The notes under the pieces were generated by a model. It was not told where the DNA came from and searched no databases. It saw only the letters and a program-made list of their open reading frames with translations. A DNA stretch of 64,000 bases from Leptodactylus fallax (taxonomy: Eukaryota > Chordata > Amphibia > Anura > Leptodactylidae): the NCBI GenBank assembly GCA_947044405.1, contig CAMRHE010000028.1:8144001-8208000 (forward strand). The letters run 5' to 3'. Made by a program: the position numbers and the translations under genes. Shown piece after piece: positions 23,036-34,139 of the stretch (positions are counted from its first letter, which is position 1; each line of letters starts with the position of its first letter).

Positions 23036-23620
23036 CTGTTAAGGGAATATTCCACCAAAAAACAACCTATTTTTAAAAGCAAGTTTTATGTTGAACAGAT
23101 TTTTTTAAGAATTTTTGGTTCATTTTTTTTTAATTTTCCATGTTATTATCTATATTTTAGAAAATTCTAAAAATCCTGCTATTCTGACTCGGATGACTAA
23201 GCCAAATAATATGCTGAGACTTCCTGTTTTCTGTAGGAGATTTCTTTTCAGTAGTCACCTCACTTACAGCTCACTGATGATCACAGCGATCATGTATATG
23301 TAGATAATACACAGAATCCACCAGTCACAATAGGGGATGTCACATCTTATCTACTCCCCTCCTGCACAGGTCACAGAGCAGGCCTAGAAATCTCTCCCAT
23401 AGAAGTCAATAGGGTCTGCTCCAGATCATTGTGTCTATGGCCCATGGTCCATCTCCAGGGAACGAGAAGTTACAGATTATTTTAGGCTTAGTGGCAAGAG
23501 TTGGAATTGCAAGACTTTAGGACTTTTTAAATATATAAATAATAATATTGAAAATTTAAAACATCACCACCAAACATTTCACCAAAAGCCATTTTCTGAT
23601 GACACATTCCCTTTAAGTAT
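23036..23620. mobile_element. MITE family N, copy 1
   Basis: It starts AAGGGAATATTCCACCAAAA and ends GATGACACATTCCCTTTAAG, an inverted pair. Internal CACCTCACTTACAGCTCACT, GTCACATCTTATCTACTCCC and AGGCTTAGTGGCAAGAG blocks recur at 45408, 53650 and 59260. Non-coding. Confidence 0.75.
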
Positions 23621-24206
23621 CTCTCAGTTACTCCATGCAGGAGAAACAGAACCAGACCCAAGCCAATAACCTATGTGATAAAATTCTACAATGGTGCCAA
23701 AAATTCTGCTCTGTGGTCACATAACTGGGGCTTTCTCCTGAGTTACAAGGAATGTCATCACTGCAAAGACGGATTTCTGAGGAAAGAAATATCATGTGCC
23801 GATGTCTTAAGCAATACCTGAGGGTTTATTTCTGCCAACATTCCTTGAATACTCTCCCAACTACATTGTTACTATTTGACTTGGAGCTCTGCCTGAAGTC
23901 CTATCCAAGCTACAAATATTTCTTAATATTTCACAGCGTGTCTTTTGCCCAGCGTGCCAGTGTAGGGATTGCCATAGATAAAATGGATCAGGATTCCATC
24001 TCTTTGATAAGGCTTTTTATGTTTGTTTTTTGTCCATGTAGTATAAACTTAGGTCTAATGCAACTGTTTTAAGGATCTGTAATATGTTGTCCGTAGACTA
24101 CATTGTAACCTCTATGCGCATACAATTTTATTGGAGGTTTCCTCGTTCAAAGAGTCTGTTAGAAAAAATCATGACATGTACCACCGCCTGCCATTTTATA
24201 GATATG

Positions 24207-24665
24207 ATGCCCCCTAGAAACGTTAGTTTTAAGGAGAATGTGGTGCACCATAGGTTCAGCTCAATCCTGCACTACCATCAGTGGCACTCCCACCAGCATC
24301 AGGGGGAGACTAACACTAGGTTCACACTAGTGTTCAGGTTTACGTTCTTCAGGTCCACTTGGGGACCCAAAAAACGGAAACTCTTTCTGCTTAAAAAAAC
24401 GGTTACCCGTGGAAACCTGCGGACCCCATAAATTATAATGGGTCCGGCGCGTTTCTGTCTGGGTTCTGCCCGAAATTGGCGGAGAGAAAAGTCCTTTTCT
24501 CTCCACATATTTTAGGCGTAAAAGGGGACGGAGTCACACATAATGCCCCCTAGAAACGCAACTTTTAAGGAGAATGTGGTGCATCATATGACATAATATA
24601 AGTTCAGCTCAGTCCTGCACTACTATCAGTGGCACTCCAACCACCATCAGGGGGAGACTTACTAC
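24207..24665. repeat. Direct duplication of about 110 bp around a MITE
   Basis: GCCCCCTAGAAACG and TTTTAAGGAGAATGTGGTGC, then CAGTGGCACTCC and CATCAGGGGGAGACT, occur at 24207-24313 and again at 24545-24660. Between them lies a MITE of the GGTTCACACTAG / TTTCTCTCCACAT family (about 24315-24535). Confidence 0.8.
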
Positions 24666-25407
24666 AGGGAATGCCCCAGGGGGAAGCTACTGGTATATAA
24701 AATTCTAAAAAGTTTATCTTGAATAATAAATAAAACTTCCAAATAAAAAAAAACTGACCAGTGACTGATGAAAACTTATAAGAAGCAACATTTTTTTCTT
24801 ATAAGATTACTTCAAAAGGCAGAAGAAACAGTGACAGATGTAAAATAAGATAAAATTTTCATTGCCGCTTGCCAAGTTTGTGACATATCAAACAGTAACC
24901 ATATTTTTCTGATTATCGTTTCACATTCTTTAAAATAAATGGAACATGACATCTCATGTACAGATCACATCTGCTCCATGGCTCCACTTCCATATGTCAG
25001 TCAATGCCTGTTGATGGGTCGCAGAATTTTATTTTTTTTGCCGAAGGAAATTGGAATTTTTTTATTTGTTTGTTTGTATAATGAATGATAAAATGAATTA
25101 TGTTCTTTTTATTGGAAGAATGTCTGGTAAAATACTTACAATACTAAAGTACTCCCTCATTGTGTATCTGTATTCTATGTGACACTGTTTCTTCTTGGCT
25201 TGATTAGACAATGTATAAACCTACTCTATGGGCGAAGAAAGAAAATTTAGCCCGGAAAATTAATTAATGCTGAGGGATCGGACAAACTGTGCCCTTGTGT
25301 CCACCTACAGTAAGTCCAGCGTGTGCCATGCACACCAACCTAGTGCATGCCCTGAATCTGCCATAGCATGGTCACAACTCTGAAGCCCTTCCCACGGTTT
25401 CCAACAC

Positions 25408-25758
25408 ATTGGGGCAAATTTACTATTACAAATGGGCAAAAAACATGGCGTACATGACTTTTGCCACATTTTAATTTTTTTTTAATTTTTACACTTCATC
25501 CAACTGGGGGGGGGGGGGGAGAGGCTTAGCTGAAATGGATGTCATGCACCTAAAAATGCACTTACATTTTGATATATTTTCTGGAATAAATTAAGCCAAC
25601 CTTTAGGCAGTGCAAAGTTAGACTGATCAGTCTAAATATGCTCCAGAATTATTATCCAGCATCAACCACTGTGATAAATCTGGTGTAGTTTAAGACTGTC
25701 TCATCTAAGGTTACAATGTCTAACAAATAGACAGTATTAGTAAATCTGCCCCAGGGGC
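25408..25758. mobile_element. MITE with TTGGGGCAAATTTACTA ends
   Basis: The left TTGGGGCAAATTTACTATTA is inverted at the right as TTAGTAAATCTGCCCCAG. A G14 run lies at 25507. Internal GTTTAAGACTGTCT also occurs near 47208, followed by TTATCTGCCCC, so a second copy lies at about 46675-47252. Confidence 0.72.
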
Positions 25759-26092
25759 TTCATAAAGATGGTGTTTGCCCAAGTTTCACCACCATTGTAC
25801 AGAGCACCTTACAGTGATACACATCCTACCTTTGTTATGTAAGTCACTTTTGTAGACTTGGAGAAAAACAACTTTGAAGAATTATGCAAATGAGGCAGTT
25901 GGTGCACTGGGGGCGGGCCTGGGAGCACTGCTGTTGCAGCTGTAGTAGGCTGGGTGATGTCATAGCAGTGGGTATATATCACTGCAGTGTGGTCTGTAAC
26001 ATGGTGGGGGCAGTTAAATATGCTTGGTGGAGGGGTAGACTGTCTTTAAAGCAAACTGGGGCAGGAACAGTTCTTAGTAAAAAAACAAAATG

Positions 26093-26566
26093 CTATGCAG
26101 TAAGAATGCTTCCAAAAATAGCAGGGCTAATAGTTTACTTTTGTCAATGCGGAAATTATCAATATTTGGTGTGACCTTTGCCCTTTGCCTTCTTCTCGGT
26201 ACAGACAGTTTTTGGCAGAACTGGGCAGGGAGGTTGTTCCCGCCGCCATCTTGGAGAACTAAGCACAGATCTTCTGTGGATGTAGGCTTGCTCCAATCCT
26301 TCTGTCTCTTCATGTCATCCCAGACAGACTGGATGATGATGAGATCAGGGCTATATCTGTGGGGGCCGGATCATCACTTCCAGGACTCCTCCTCCAAAGG
26401 GCAAAGGTCACACCAAATATTGATGCGATTTACATTTCTCTTTTCTTCAGTCTCTTCATTTTGGTAATTGATAAAAAAAAAGACTATTAACCCTTCTATT
26501 TATGACAGTACTTTGCTGCGCAGCATTTTTCCACCCCACCTAAAACATTTGAACAGTACTGTATGT
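26093..26566. mobile_element. MITE family F, copy 3
   Basis: It starts CTATGCAGTAAGAATGCTTC and ends CACCTAAAACATTTGAACAG-TACTGTA. The inner inverted blocks ATCAATATTTGGTGTGACC and GGTCACACCAAATATTGAT are present. The central block is inverted relative to copy 1. It contains GCCGCCATCTTGGAGAAC. Confidence 0.82.
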
Positions 26567-26739
26567 AGAAATACAAATCTTCCATTGCATGCTAGAAGCA
26601 AAAATATCTCCAACATTGAGTACTCTGTGTAACAACTTATGTTGACCTATGGAGTCCCTATGGCTTTGTAGTGCTTTGTACTCTGTGTGCTGCTGTACGG
26701 CCCCTTGTACACATGTGAATGAGGCTTTAATGTGAGCTA

Positions 26740-26965
26740 CAACCTCTGCTCAGATGATCTTGAGGCCTTCGGTTGTTTGTGTTTTTTCCTTTCCTTTATT
26801 CCACACAACATAAACCAGCGTCACTGATTATAGCGGCTCAGGAAATATTGCTCATTATATTCTCATTTCAGTTTAGACCCGGCTTGTCCCAGGGAAAAAA
26901 CACCATTAATCAAAGGCTAATGCAATTCTACATATTAAATCACTGTGTGGGCTAAAAGCACCAGA
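26740..26965. promoter_or_regulatory. Repeat-free intron 7 segment, possible conserved element
   Basis: No known repeat motif was seen. It contains TTTCCTTTATTCCACACAAC, ATATTGCTCATTATATTCTC and ATTAATCAAAGGCTAATGCA, the kind of homeobox/TCF-like words found in enhancers. This is inference only. Confidence 0.22.
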
Positions 26966-27164
26966 GCAGCACAAGAAGCACAACCAGAACTATCCCCACA
27001 GAATGTGTAATGCAGCTTTACAAGATCTAGGTTACCATTACAACAAAAGACCTTTCTGAAGTCGGGAACTTCTGTGTATTATGTGACTATTGTCCAAAAT
27101 CTATCACAATAAACTCTGCAAAAAGAAAACGGGTCGGGGTATTGTTGTTAAAAGAAGCTGAAAG

Positions 27165-27502
27165 AACCAATGACATTCATCATCTGATCGGCGCTGTCTT
27201 CCTGAGCTTTGTGGTGTTTTGTGTATCCAAATCTGTTCAGCTGTTCCACAGATATAAGCCCTGTTAGTATTAATACAAATTAGGGTCTACTAGCTAAGTG
27301 GGCGGTAACACTGCACGACATACAGCACAGAGACCCCGCCCCAGAGGAACCACAGTGTTACCGCCCACTAGGCTAGTATAACCTAATTTGGATCAACATT
27401 AAAAGAGTTTATATCTGTGGAATAGCTGAATGGATTTGAAAAAACTCCACAATGCTCAGGGTGACGTCACCGATCAGATGATGAATATCATTAGGCTTTT
27501 CA
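27165..27502. mobile_element. Fold-back MITE with about 150-bp arms (intron 7)
   Basis: Successive blocks pair across the centre: AATGACATTCATCATCTGATC with GATCAGATGATGAATATCATT, TGTTCAGCTGTTCCACAGATAT with its inverse, and GTGGGCGGTAACACTG with CAGTGTTACCGCCCAC. No coding. Confidence 0.85.
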
Positions 27503-27909
27503 CACCTGGTCAGAGATTCTCTTTAAAGGATGTTGTCTTAGAATACTCCATCAATATCAAACTGGAGGGGATCTAACCCACGTCCCCCTGCAGATCAGCT
27601 GTTTTAAAGGGCTGTGCTAATACTGCAGCTTCTTTCTTGAGTGCGGTATGGAGCAATGTCAATAATAAAGAGGCCGCACCGTGTCCATGCTCCAAGATCT
27701 GTGGAGAACTACAAAGGTCCATACTGCTCACTAGAAATGGATGGTGTTGGACCCCCTGACTCAATAGGCCCTCAATGGTGTCCAGCAGGTGCCATCTTTT
27801 AAATGACCAGACCTCTCCATAGAATACCCAACACTTATTTAGTCCTACAATACTGTCTCTAGAGATTGTGGTGTCTGAAATACAATGTGGACAAGTATTT
27901 TGTTCTCAC

Positions 27910-28005
27910 CTGGTAGAGGGGGACTTGTTTTTGAGTGACAGCAAAAATAAGCAGAATATTATTCTCCACTAACTTCTCTATCAGCTGACCAAGTGTTGGA
28001 TATTC
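27910..28005 (-). CDS. ITGB6: ITGB6 coding exon 7: beta-I domain
   Basis: The exon is 96 bp, 32 codons, phase 0 to 0. It reads [20 protein letters not shown], then [12 protein letters not shown]. These match the conserved YPTIGQL and NNVLLIFAVT strands of the beta-I Rossmann-like fold. The acceptor is CTTCAAG and the donor CAG|GTGAG. It is too short to appear as a long open frame and was found by reading the translated minus strand between exons 6 and 8. Confidence 0.92.
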
Positions 28006-28715
28006 CTTGAAGAAACAAACAGCATGATGTAAGAAGTAGGTTGATGGTTAAACAACATTCTCACGGTGCACCCATACATATCTGAGTACAGATAGGTTAA
28101 CACTAGCTGTACAGTTTCAATAAGGTCAGGTGAAGGGTGACTGATCTTTCTGGAAATGTTCTTTATTTTGCAGGAAGATTGGAGATGAAATATATTTTGT
28201 AAGTACAAAAGATCTATCATCTTACGATTAGCCAAAAAATTCAAACATGGTCGTCTTCTTTCCAGACAAAGATGGCAGGTCCTCAGCTGCTTAAAATGAC
28301 TTTAATAAATCTCAATCACCAAATATTCATTATGGTTGAAATCATCTAGGCACCTTAAGGCTTAGTTTTATGAAACAAGAACATTTAAAGTGGATCTCTA
28401 AAGAACATGTCATAAATGAATAGTACAGGTGAGTAGAATAAACTTTGTGATAAAGCTTATTAAAGAAAAATGCTTCTTTCCCCATGTGATCAATGGGGAA
28501 AGAAACATTTTTCTTTAATAAGATTTATTAAAAAGTTTCTGATTTCTACCTTAACTGCTTATTCAGTCTGATATCACTAACAGTGTTCACAAGTAAGGTG
28601 GGCTGTCAACCTCACAGATAAATGAAATCTATGGTGAGAGGAGGGTGAAGAGCTACTGCTGGATGGAAGTAGAAGGAGAATGATATGAGACTGAGTAATA
28701 GTTAAAGGTGGAAAG

Positions 28716-29551
28716 CAAGGGCGAATCTTCCATGAGGCGATGTGACGACATTTTTTTAATCGGCTTCTGCTTCTTGTGTTAGTGCAATAAGCAGCGGCTG
28801 ATCATTTTTACTTACCTGTCCACGCTCCTCTCCTTGCCGCCCCCTGCTGCTGCCTCTAGGTGGCACTACAGTTACGTCCCTATGCTGAAGAACGCCAGGA
28901 CGTACAGCGTCCTGGTGTTCTTTGGTGTCGGCGACAGCGCACCATGGAGGCAGCAGCAGAGGGTGGCCAGGACAGGAGCGTGGACAGGTAAGTAAAAAAA
29001 TTATCGGACACTATTCTGTGTAGGGGGGAAAAGAAGCCCTAAACTTAGTGGTGGTGGGGTGTGTATAAAAAAGGGGGTCATACGCTGCGTGTAGCTTTAC
29101 AAAAGGGGTCATATATTGTGTGGGCGTGTAAAAGTGGGTCATAAAGAGTGTAGGGGCCATAAATAGGGGGATCAAATGCTGTGTGGGAGGGGTAAAAAAA
29201 AAGGGGGTCATATACTGTGTGGGGACCATAAAAAGGGGTCAGATACTGTGTGAGGGGGGGCATAAGATAGGGGTCATATACTGTGTGAGGGGCCAAAGAG
29301 AGGTTATATATTGTGTGTGGGGAGCATGAGAAAGGGGTCATATACTGCGGGGGGTGGCATAAAAAAGGGGTCATATACTCTGGGGGGCAAGAAAAGGGAG
29401 TAATATACTGTGTGGGGGCCAGAAAAAGGAGGTCATGTATTGTGTTGTGGGCCCAAAAAAAGTCGGTCATACTGTATATCATGTGTTGGCCCAAAAAAAG
29501 GGGATTTTCTATAGTTCGCTGCAGGCAGCAGTGAGGCTAGGTTCACCCATG
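28716..29551. mobile_element. Non-autonomous hAT-like element, copy 2, 0.84 kb
   Basis: The left end CAAGGGCGAATCTTCCATGA and the inverse right end CATGGGTGAACCTAGCCTC match copy 1 base for base over much of the termini (ATGAGGCGA, TTCTATAGT, GGCAGCA, GAGGCTAGGTTCACC). It has its own 8-bp target duplication GTGGAAAG (28708-28715, 29552-29559). The interior contains a tandem array but lacks the CpG-rich block. It lies in intron 6. Confidence 0.82.
29040..29490. repeat. About 30-bp tandem array inside hAT-like copy 2
   Basis: Units resemble AAAAAGGGGTCATATACTGT followed by GTGGGGGCCAT, 14 or so copies with length variation. The long Pro/Thr/Tyr-rich frames on the minus strand (HTIYDPF repeats) are artefacts. 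Confidence 0.92.
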
Positions 29552-29778
29552 GTGGAAAGCTATATAATAATTGGAGATAGAAGCATATTTCTTTGATAAG
29601 ATATATTACAAATTTTCTTATATTTATCTGTTACATTTATTTATGTGAAGATGTTTTATACTTGGAGGAACACTATAAATAAGATAAGTATCAGTAAGAG
29701 AACCCGTCACCCTATAAAGTAAAGGGGGTCTTTTAATTGATTTTCTAGCACCCCAGAGAGAATAAAGCTGTATCTTAC

Positions 29779-29940
29779 CTGGACAGTGGACATGTAGTAT
29801 TCATTACTGCCGTCCAGGTGGCATTGACAATCGTTTGGAATCACAATACCGGCCAATTTACTATCCATGCCATAATGAGAATCTGCATCGGTCACAAATA
29901 CCAGCAAATGCATTGATCCGTTCCTCCATCCAATTCGATC
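29779..29940 (-). CDS. ITGB6: ITGB6 coding exon 6: beta-I domain
   Basis: The exon is 162 bp, 54 codons, phase 0 at both ends, with acceptor CTGTAG and donor CAG|GTAAG. It encodes [20 protein letters not shown], then [17 protein letters not shown] and EYYMSTVQ. The [15 protein letters not shown] block is a signature of integrin beta-I domains near the ligand-associated metal site, and IGWRN is conserved across beta subunits. NGS is a possible N-glycosylation sequon. Confidence 0.93.
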
Positions 29941-29950
29941 CTACAGTGAA

Positions 29951-31154
29951 AAGAAGGTGCATCGACATAATGCGCTATAAAAATTGCTTAAAGGGAAACT
30001 CCGGCCAAAACTTAACAATAGAAAAAAACCACCAAGTATGTCCATTTAAGAAACCAATTGCTTGACGTGTATATATGAGTGCGCCGACCGGTCATTACAA
30101 TGGAAACCTAGGCAGAGTCCTAAAGCAAAATCTGTACCAGGTCCTACAAATTTAATGTATCATTTATAATTCTGGTCTCCTCCTATTGGGAATAGACACC
30201 TTATGGGCTCACTCTACACCCCCTCAGGTTACACCTCCAATGCAAAATACAATACTGCTTGGTAGAGGTGAAATGACATGACCAGAAATAATGTAGATCC
30301 ATGCAAAGACAGAAACCATGAACACATTGAGAGACCTGAAGATCTCTGTCGGAAAAAAAAAACCCTATACAGGATCAGAAAGACCTGAACTCAAGGTCAC
30401 CATTATAACACACAGTGTCTGTGCAATGAGATTTTCACAGACTGATGCTGGTGACTTGGTGACATGTTTTGGGTCGGAGGTGGCAGTGTCAGACTGATGT
30501 TCCTTGGGTCCACCATAGATAATGATTTTGGAGGACCATCAACCATCTCTACAGAACGAGTATACGGCCTCTGTCTATTGTATTTCTGTTACCATTGTAC
30601 ACATGTGACATCATCAGTAAAATCTGATAATTGTCTTAGTGAACTTGTAAGAAACCGACCCTTGCACCATCTTTGAAAAACAGCTGATCTGCGGAGGTCC
30701 CAGCAGTCTGACCCTGCCAATCTTATCTTATAGACTATCTATAGGACAGTTTTGAGACGCTGGATAAACCCTTTATTATTCCAAAACAGAGAATCTAATT
30801 GAGAATGTATAATAAATTATTAGATATCTGAATACTGAAGCTGGACCAAAGGTTATTCTCGAATGGCTCCAACTCCACTTTGCACCTATATAGACATTTT
30901 CAAACACGGGTCGGTGAAGATCCAAGCAATGGGACCTCCAATGATCCTAATAGTGGACCAGCGAGGTGGAGAGGAGGCTGCACATGCTCAGTGTCTTCCA
31001 TTAGGAGTTACTGTAGGTGCCACGTGCCACCCTTTAACACACATCAGATCACACACACTGTATCTCCATATGTCACATGTTCACACTATGCAGATTGCTG
31101 ATCTATCATGAATACTGGTTCAGCAAGTATACAATGTAATAAAACACGACTTAC
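29951..31154. other. ITGB6 intron 5, no further gene seen
   Basis: The interior has no clear transposon ends. Short open frames lack recognisable motifs. The 30020-30060 stretch (AAACTCCGGCCAAAACTT) looks like decayed frog repeat. Confidence 0.5.
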
Positions 31155-31320
31155 TTTACACACTGCTGCCTGCATAATGGCATCAAATCCTCCTTCGGGT
31201 GTATCAATATTTGCTGATATTCTTTGCTTCTGTACTATGTCATTGAAATTGGCTGCGTTATGAGTCAGAGATAACACATGTTTATACCCAAAGGTGGGTA
31301 AGCAGTCCACGGATTCCCTG
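31155..31320 (-). CDS. ITGB6: ITGB6 coding exon 5: specificity loop and beta-I core
   Basis: The exon reads into [20 protein letters not shown], then the conserved [19 protein letters not shown], whose Asp, Pro and Glu help form the synergistic and MIDAS metal sites. The donor is AAA|GTAAGT in phase 0. The 3' splice site is CAGCAG. Using the first AG (31321) gives loop CHRESVDC with six residues between cysteines, the spacing of mammalian beta-6. Using the second (31318) gives CQESVDC with five. A 25-bp tandem array starts about 170 bases upstream of this acceptor. Confidence 0.92.
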
Positions 31321-31486
31321 CTGTAAGATAGAAACAGTCAGTTTAGTCACGTGGCAGGAAAACAGACTACAGATAAGCCGAGAGACAACATTGGTTATAA
31401 AAAAAACAACACTGGTTGTTAAACTATGTACACACTAGTGTTGTGTGTAATGTCTAATCCACACATTATATAGCCCTCTAAGCATT

Positions 31487-32582
31487 CCCACACTGTATAA
31501 TGTCCCCAGGTCTGTCACTGTATAGTGTCCCCAGGTCCACACTATATAATGTCCCCAGGTCCCACACTGTATAATGTCCCCAGGTCCACACTATATAATG
31601 TCCCCAGGTCCCACACTGTATAATGTCCCCAGGTCCACACTATATAACGTCCCCAGGTCCCACACTGTATAATGTCCCCATGTCTCTCACTGTATAATGT
31701 CCCCAGGTCCCACACTGTATAATGTCCCCAGGTCCCACACTGTATAATGTACCCATGTCTGTCACTGTATAATGTCCCCAGGTCCACCCTATATAATGTC
31801 CCCAGGTCCCACACTGTATAATGTACCCATGTCTCTCACTGTATAATGTCCCCAGGTCTGTCACTGTATAATGTCCCCAGGTCCCGCACTGTATAATGTC
31901 CCCAGGTCCCGCACTGTATAATGTCCCCAGGTCCCACACTGTATAATGTACCCATGTCTCTCACTGTATAATGTCCCCAGGTCCCACACTGTATAATGTC
32001 CCCAGGTCTCTCACTGTATAATGTCCCCAGGTCCCACACTGTATAATGTCCCCAGGTCTCTCACTGTATAATGTCCCCAGGTCCCACACTGTATAATGTC
32101 CCCAGGTCTGTCACTGTACAATGTCCCCAGGTCCCACACTGTATAATGTCCCCAGGTCCCACACTGTATAATGTACCCATGTCTGTCACTGTATAATGTC
32201 CCCAGGTCCACCCTATATAATGTCCCCAGGTCCCACACTGTATAATGTACCCATGTCTCTCACTGAATAATGTCCCTAGGTCCCACACTGTATGATGTCC
32301 CCAGATCCCACACTGTATAATGTCCCCAGCTCTATCACTGTATAATGTCCCCAGATCGCACACTGTATAATGTACCCATGTCTCTCACTGTATAATGTCC
32401 CCAGGTCCCACACTGTATAATGTCCCCAGGTCCCACACTGTATAATGTCCCCAGCTCTATCACTGTATAATGTCCCCAGATCCCACACTGTATGATGTCC
32501 CCAGGTCTATAACTGTATAATGTCCCCAGGTCCCACACTATATAATGTCCCCAGGTCCCACACTGTATAATGTCCCCAGCAG
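31487..32582. repeat. 25-bp minisatellite, about 43 copies (intron 4)
   Basis: The unit is ATAATGTCCCCAGGTCCCAC followed by ACTGT, with recurrent variants GTACCCATGTCTCTCACTG and GGTCTGTCACTG. The variants recur in blocks: 31735-31830 is repeated at about 32155-32250, so larger duplications built the array. On the sense strand each unit is G-rich (CTGGGGACATTATACAGTG). All three frames stay open and give fake 25-residue repeats. Confidence 0.96.
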
Positions 32583-33068
32583 TAAGCACAATTCTCAGTA
32601 CCCACCACTCTCCTTCCTTGGCCAGGGCATCTATGTCAGAGTGAAATCAGTGCATAGAAGGAGAGAGGAGTCCTCACTGCTCAGTTCTGGGGCCCCTCCG
32701 GTGACCACTGAGTGCGTCCATCACCTCAGATGAGGGCGCTCATTGGTCATCAGGCCATCATCCAGGAGCGTGGTGGCCTGCCAGCCTCAGCAAGGGGCTG
32801 TTTTAACCATAAAACTGCCCCCTTGTGTACACCCCTGTGCAGCACTAGTGTTTCTGCAAATTCTGCTGAGACTGATGACAGAGACTGAGAATTTTGGAAG
32901 TATATGCTGTACTGTAATCTATTAGATCCCATTGGTGCTGGAGTAAAGGAATCATCTTGAGATATACTATGGTACATTACAGCAATGTAAACCTATACTG
33001 TACCTGCAAAATACTTCAGAATAAATGAAAATAATACAATGTAAAGTAAAGCTATTTTATATGTAATT

Positions 33069-33614
33069 TACACTCATGGACAAAAAATACTGCACTCAGA
33101 TAGAAATATCAGGTTGGTGCAAAACTTGTCCTGCAGATATGTAAATGATAATAGAGGTGTGAACTGGTTAGACACCGGGTCTTGCCACAGGAGGATGTAA
33201 AAGCGCTTCCTCTGCTGCCTTACAAAAAAAGGCTTTCAGAGGTTACTTTTGGGAAGTGTGCCTCTTGGTGGTCAACTGCTAGGCATGACTGTACAATGCA
33301 CTCAAAGACATTTTAGCCAATGGACAGTCTTTTGAGAATGGGTGCATCACTGGACAGAGAGAAACAGGTCGGACCTCTCCATGAATTGCCTTTCTGACCT
33401 GTTAGGAGATATTGGGAGCAGTCCTGCCATATCTCATCTTGTATCCAGGCTAGAGGTGCCCAACAGGGTCCTAGAGCCTGCACACAATTGTCCAGTGTTC
33501 CCCAATAACCTTCTCCTTTGTCATCACCTCCATAGAACATCATCACATCACACTGAGGACGTTTAATTTGATTCCACTAATTCCTTCTTGGTGCATCATT
33601 TTGCCAATGAGTGT
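33069..33614. mobile_element. Short Tc1-like element with ACTCATGGACAAAAA ends
   Basis: The left ACACTCATGGACAAAAAATA pairs with the right TTTTGCCAATGAGTGTA, flanked by TA. The interior CATGACTGTACAATGCACTC and AAAGACATTTTAGCCAATGG resembles the N-terminal part of Tc1 transposase genes, but no frame is intact. It lies in intron 4. Confidence 0.65.
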
Positions 33615-33811
33615 ATATTCCATATGAAAAGAAAATTTGAGCTTCAGTTTCTATTTACAGGAAAAAATGATGTCATTTTGGCCACGGATATTGTGTTGAT
33701 TTTGTCATCCTTCGATAAGTCACAGATGAATAAGACATTATATGTTATTGCCATTAATCACACTCAGCAGTTTATAGGAACATTGTGAGTAAGGCTGAGT
33801 AAGGTTCTTAC

Positions 33812-34058
33812 TGGCAGGGGTTCTCAATGTCCTCTGGAACAGGTTTTATATAAGGAGAAACTGGCTTTTCTACAAATGTCCCAAATCCCAGACGGAAATT
33901 ACTGGTCAGATTGGACATTTCCTTAGAAAGTGTGGATCCTAGTTGTTGTATGGTTTTCAGATCATCACTCATGGAGGCAGAGAGGTCCATTAGGTAATAT
34001 AAGTCTACTGGGTAATCTTCACTTTGACGGACATCAACTTGAAAGGTTATTGAATTCC
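33812..34058 (-). CDS. ITGB6: ITGB6 coding exon 4: beta-I domain with MIDAS motif
   Basis: The exon begins after CTGCAG and ends at CCA|GTAAG, entering with two bases of a Gly codon and leaving with two bases of the next codon. It encodes [20 protein letters not shown], then the metal-ion-dependent adhesion site DLSAS followed by MSDDL (adjacent metal site), [15 protein letters not shown] (sequon NLT) and [20 protein letters not shown]. These are the ligand-contacting parts of the integrin beta-I (VWA-like) domain, which binds RGD acidic side chains through a divalent cation. The final NPC is the first cysteine of the specificity-determining loop completed by exon 5. Confidence 0.92.
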
Positions 34059-34139
34059 CTGCAGGAATTAATGGATAGAGAGTTAGAATAATGGCCTTCA
34101 ATGGAATCTCGATTGCTTTTGGGTTTCAATAATAATAGT

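Noticed and set aside
31542..32589. Series of open frames with 25-residue WDLGTLYS repeats
   Set aside because: They are three-frame translations of the 25-bp intronic minisatellite.
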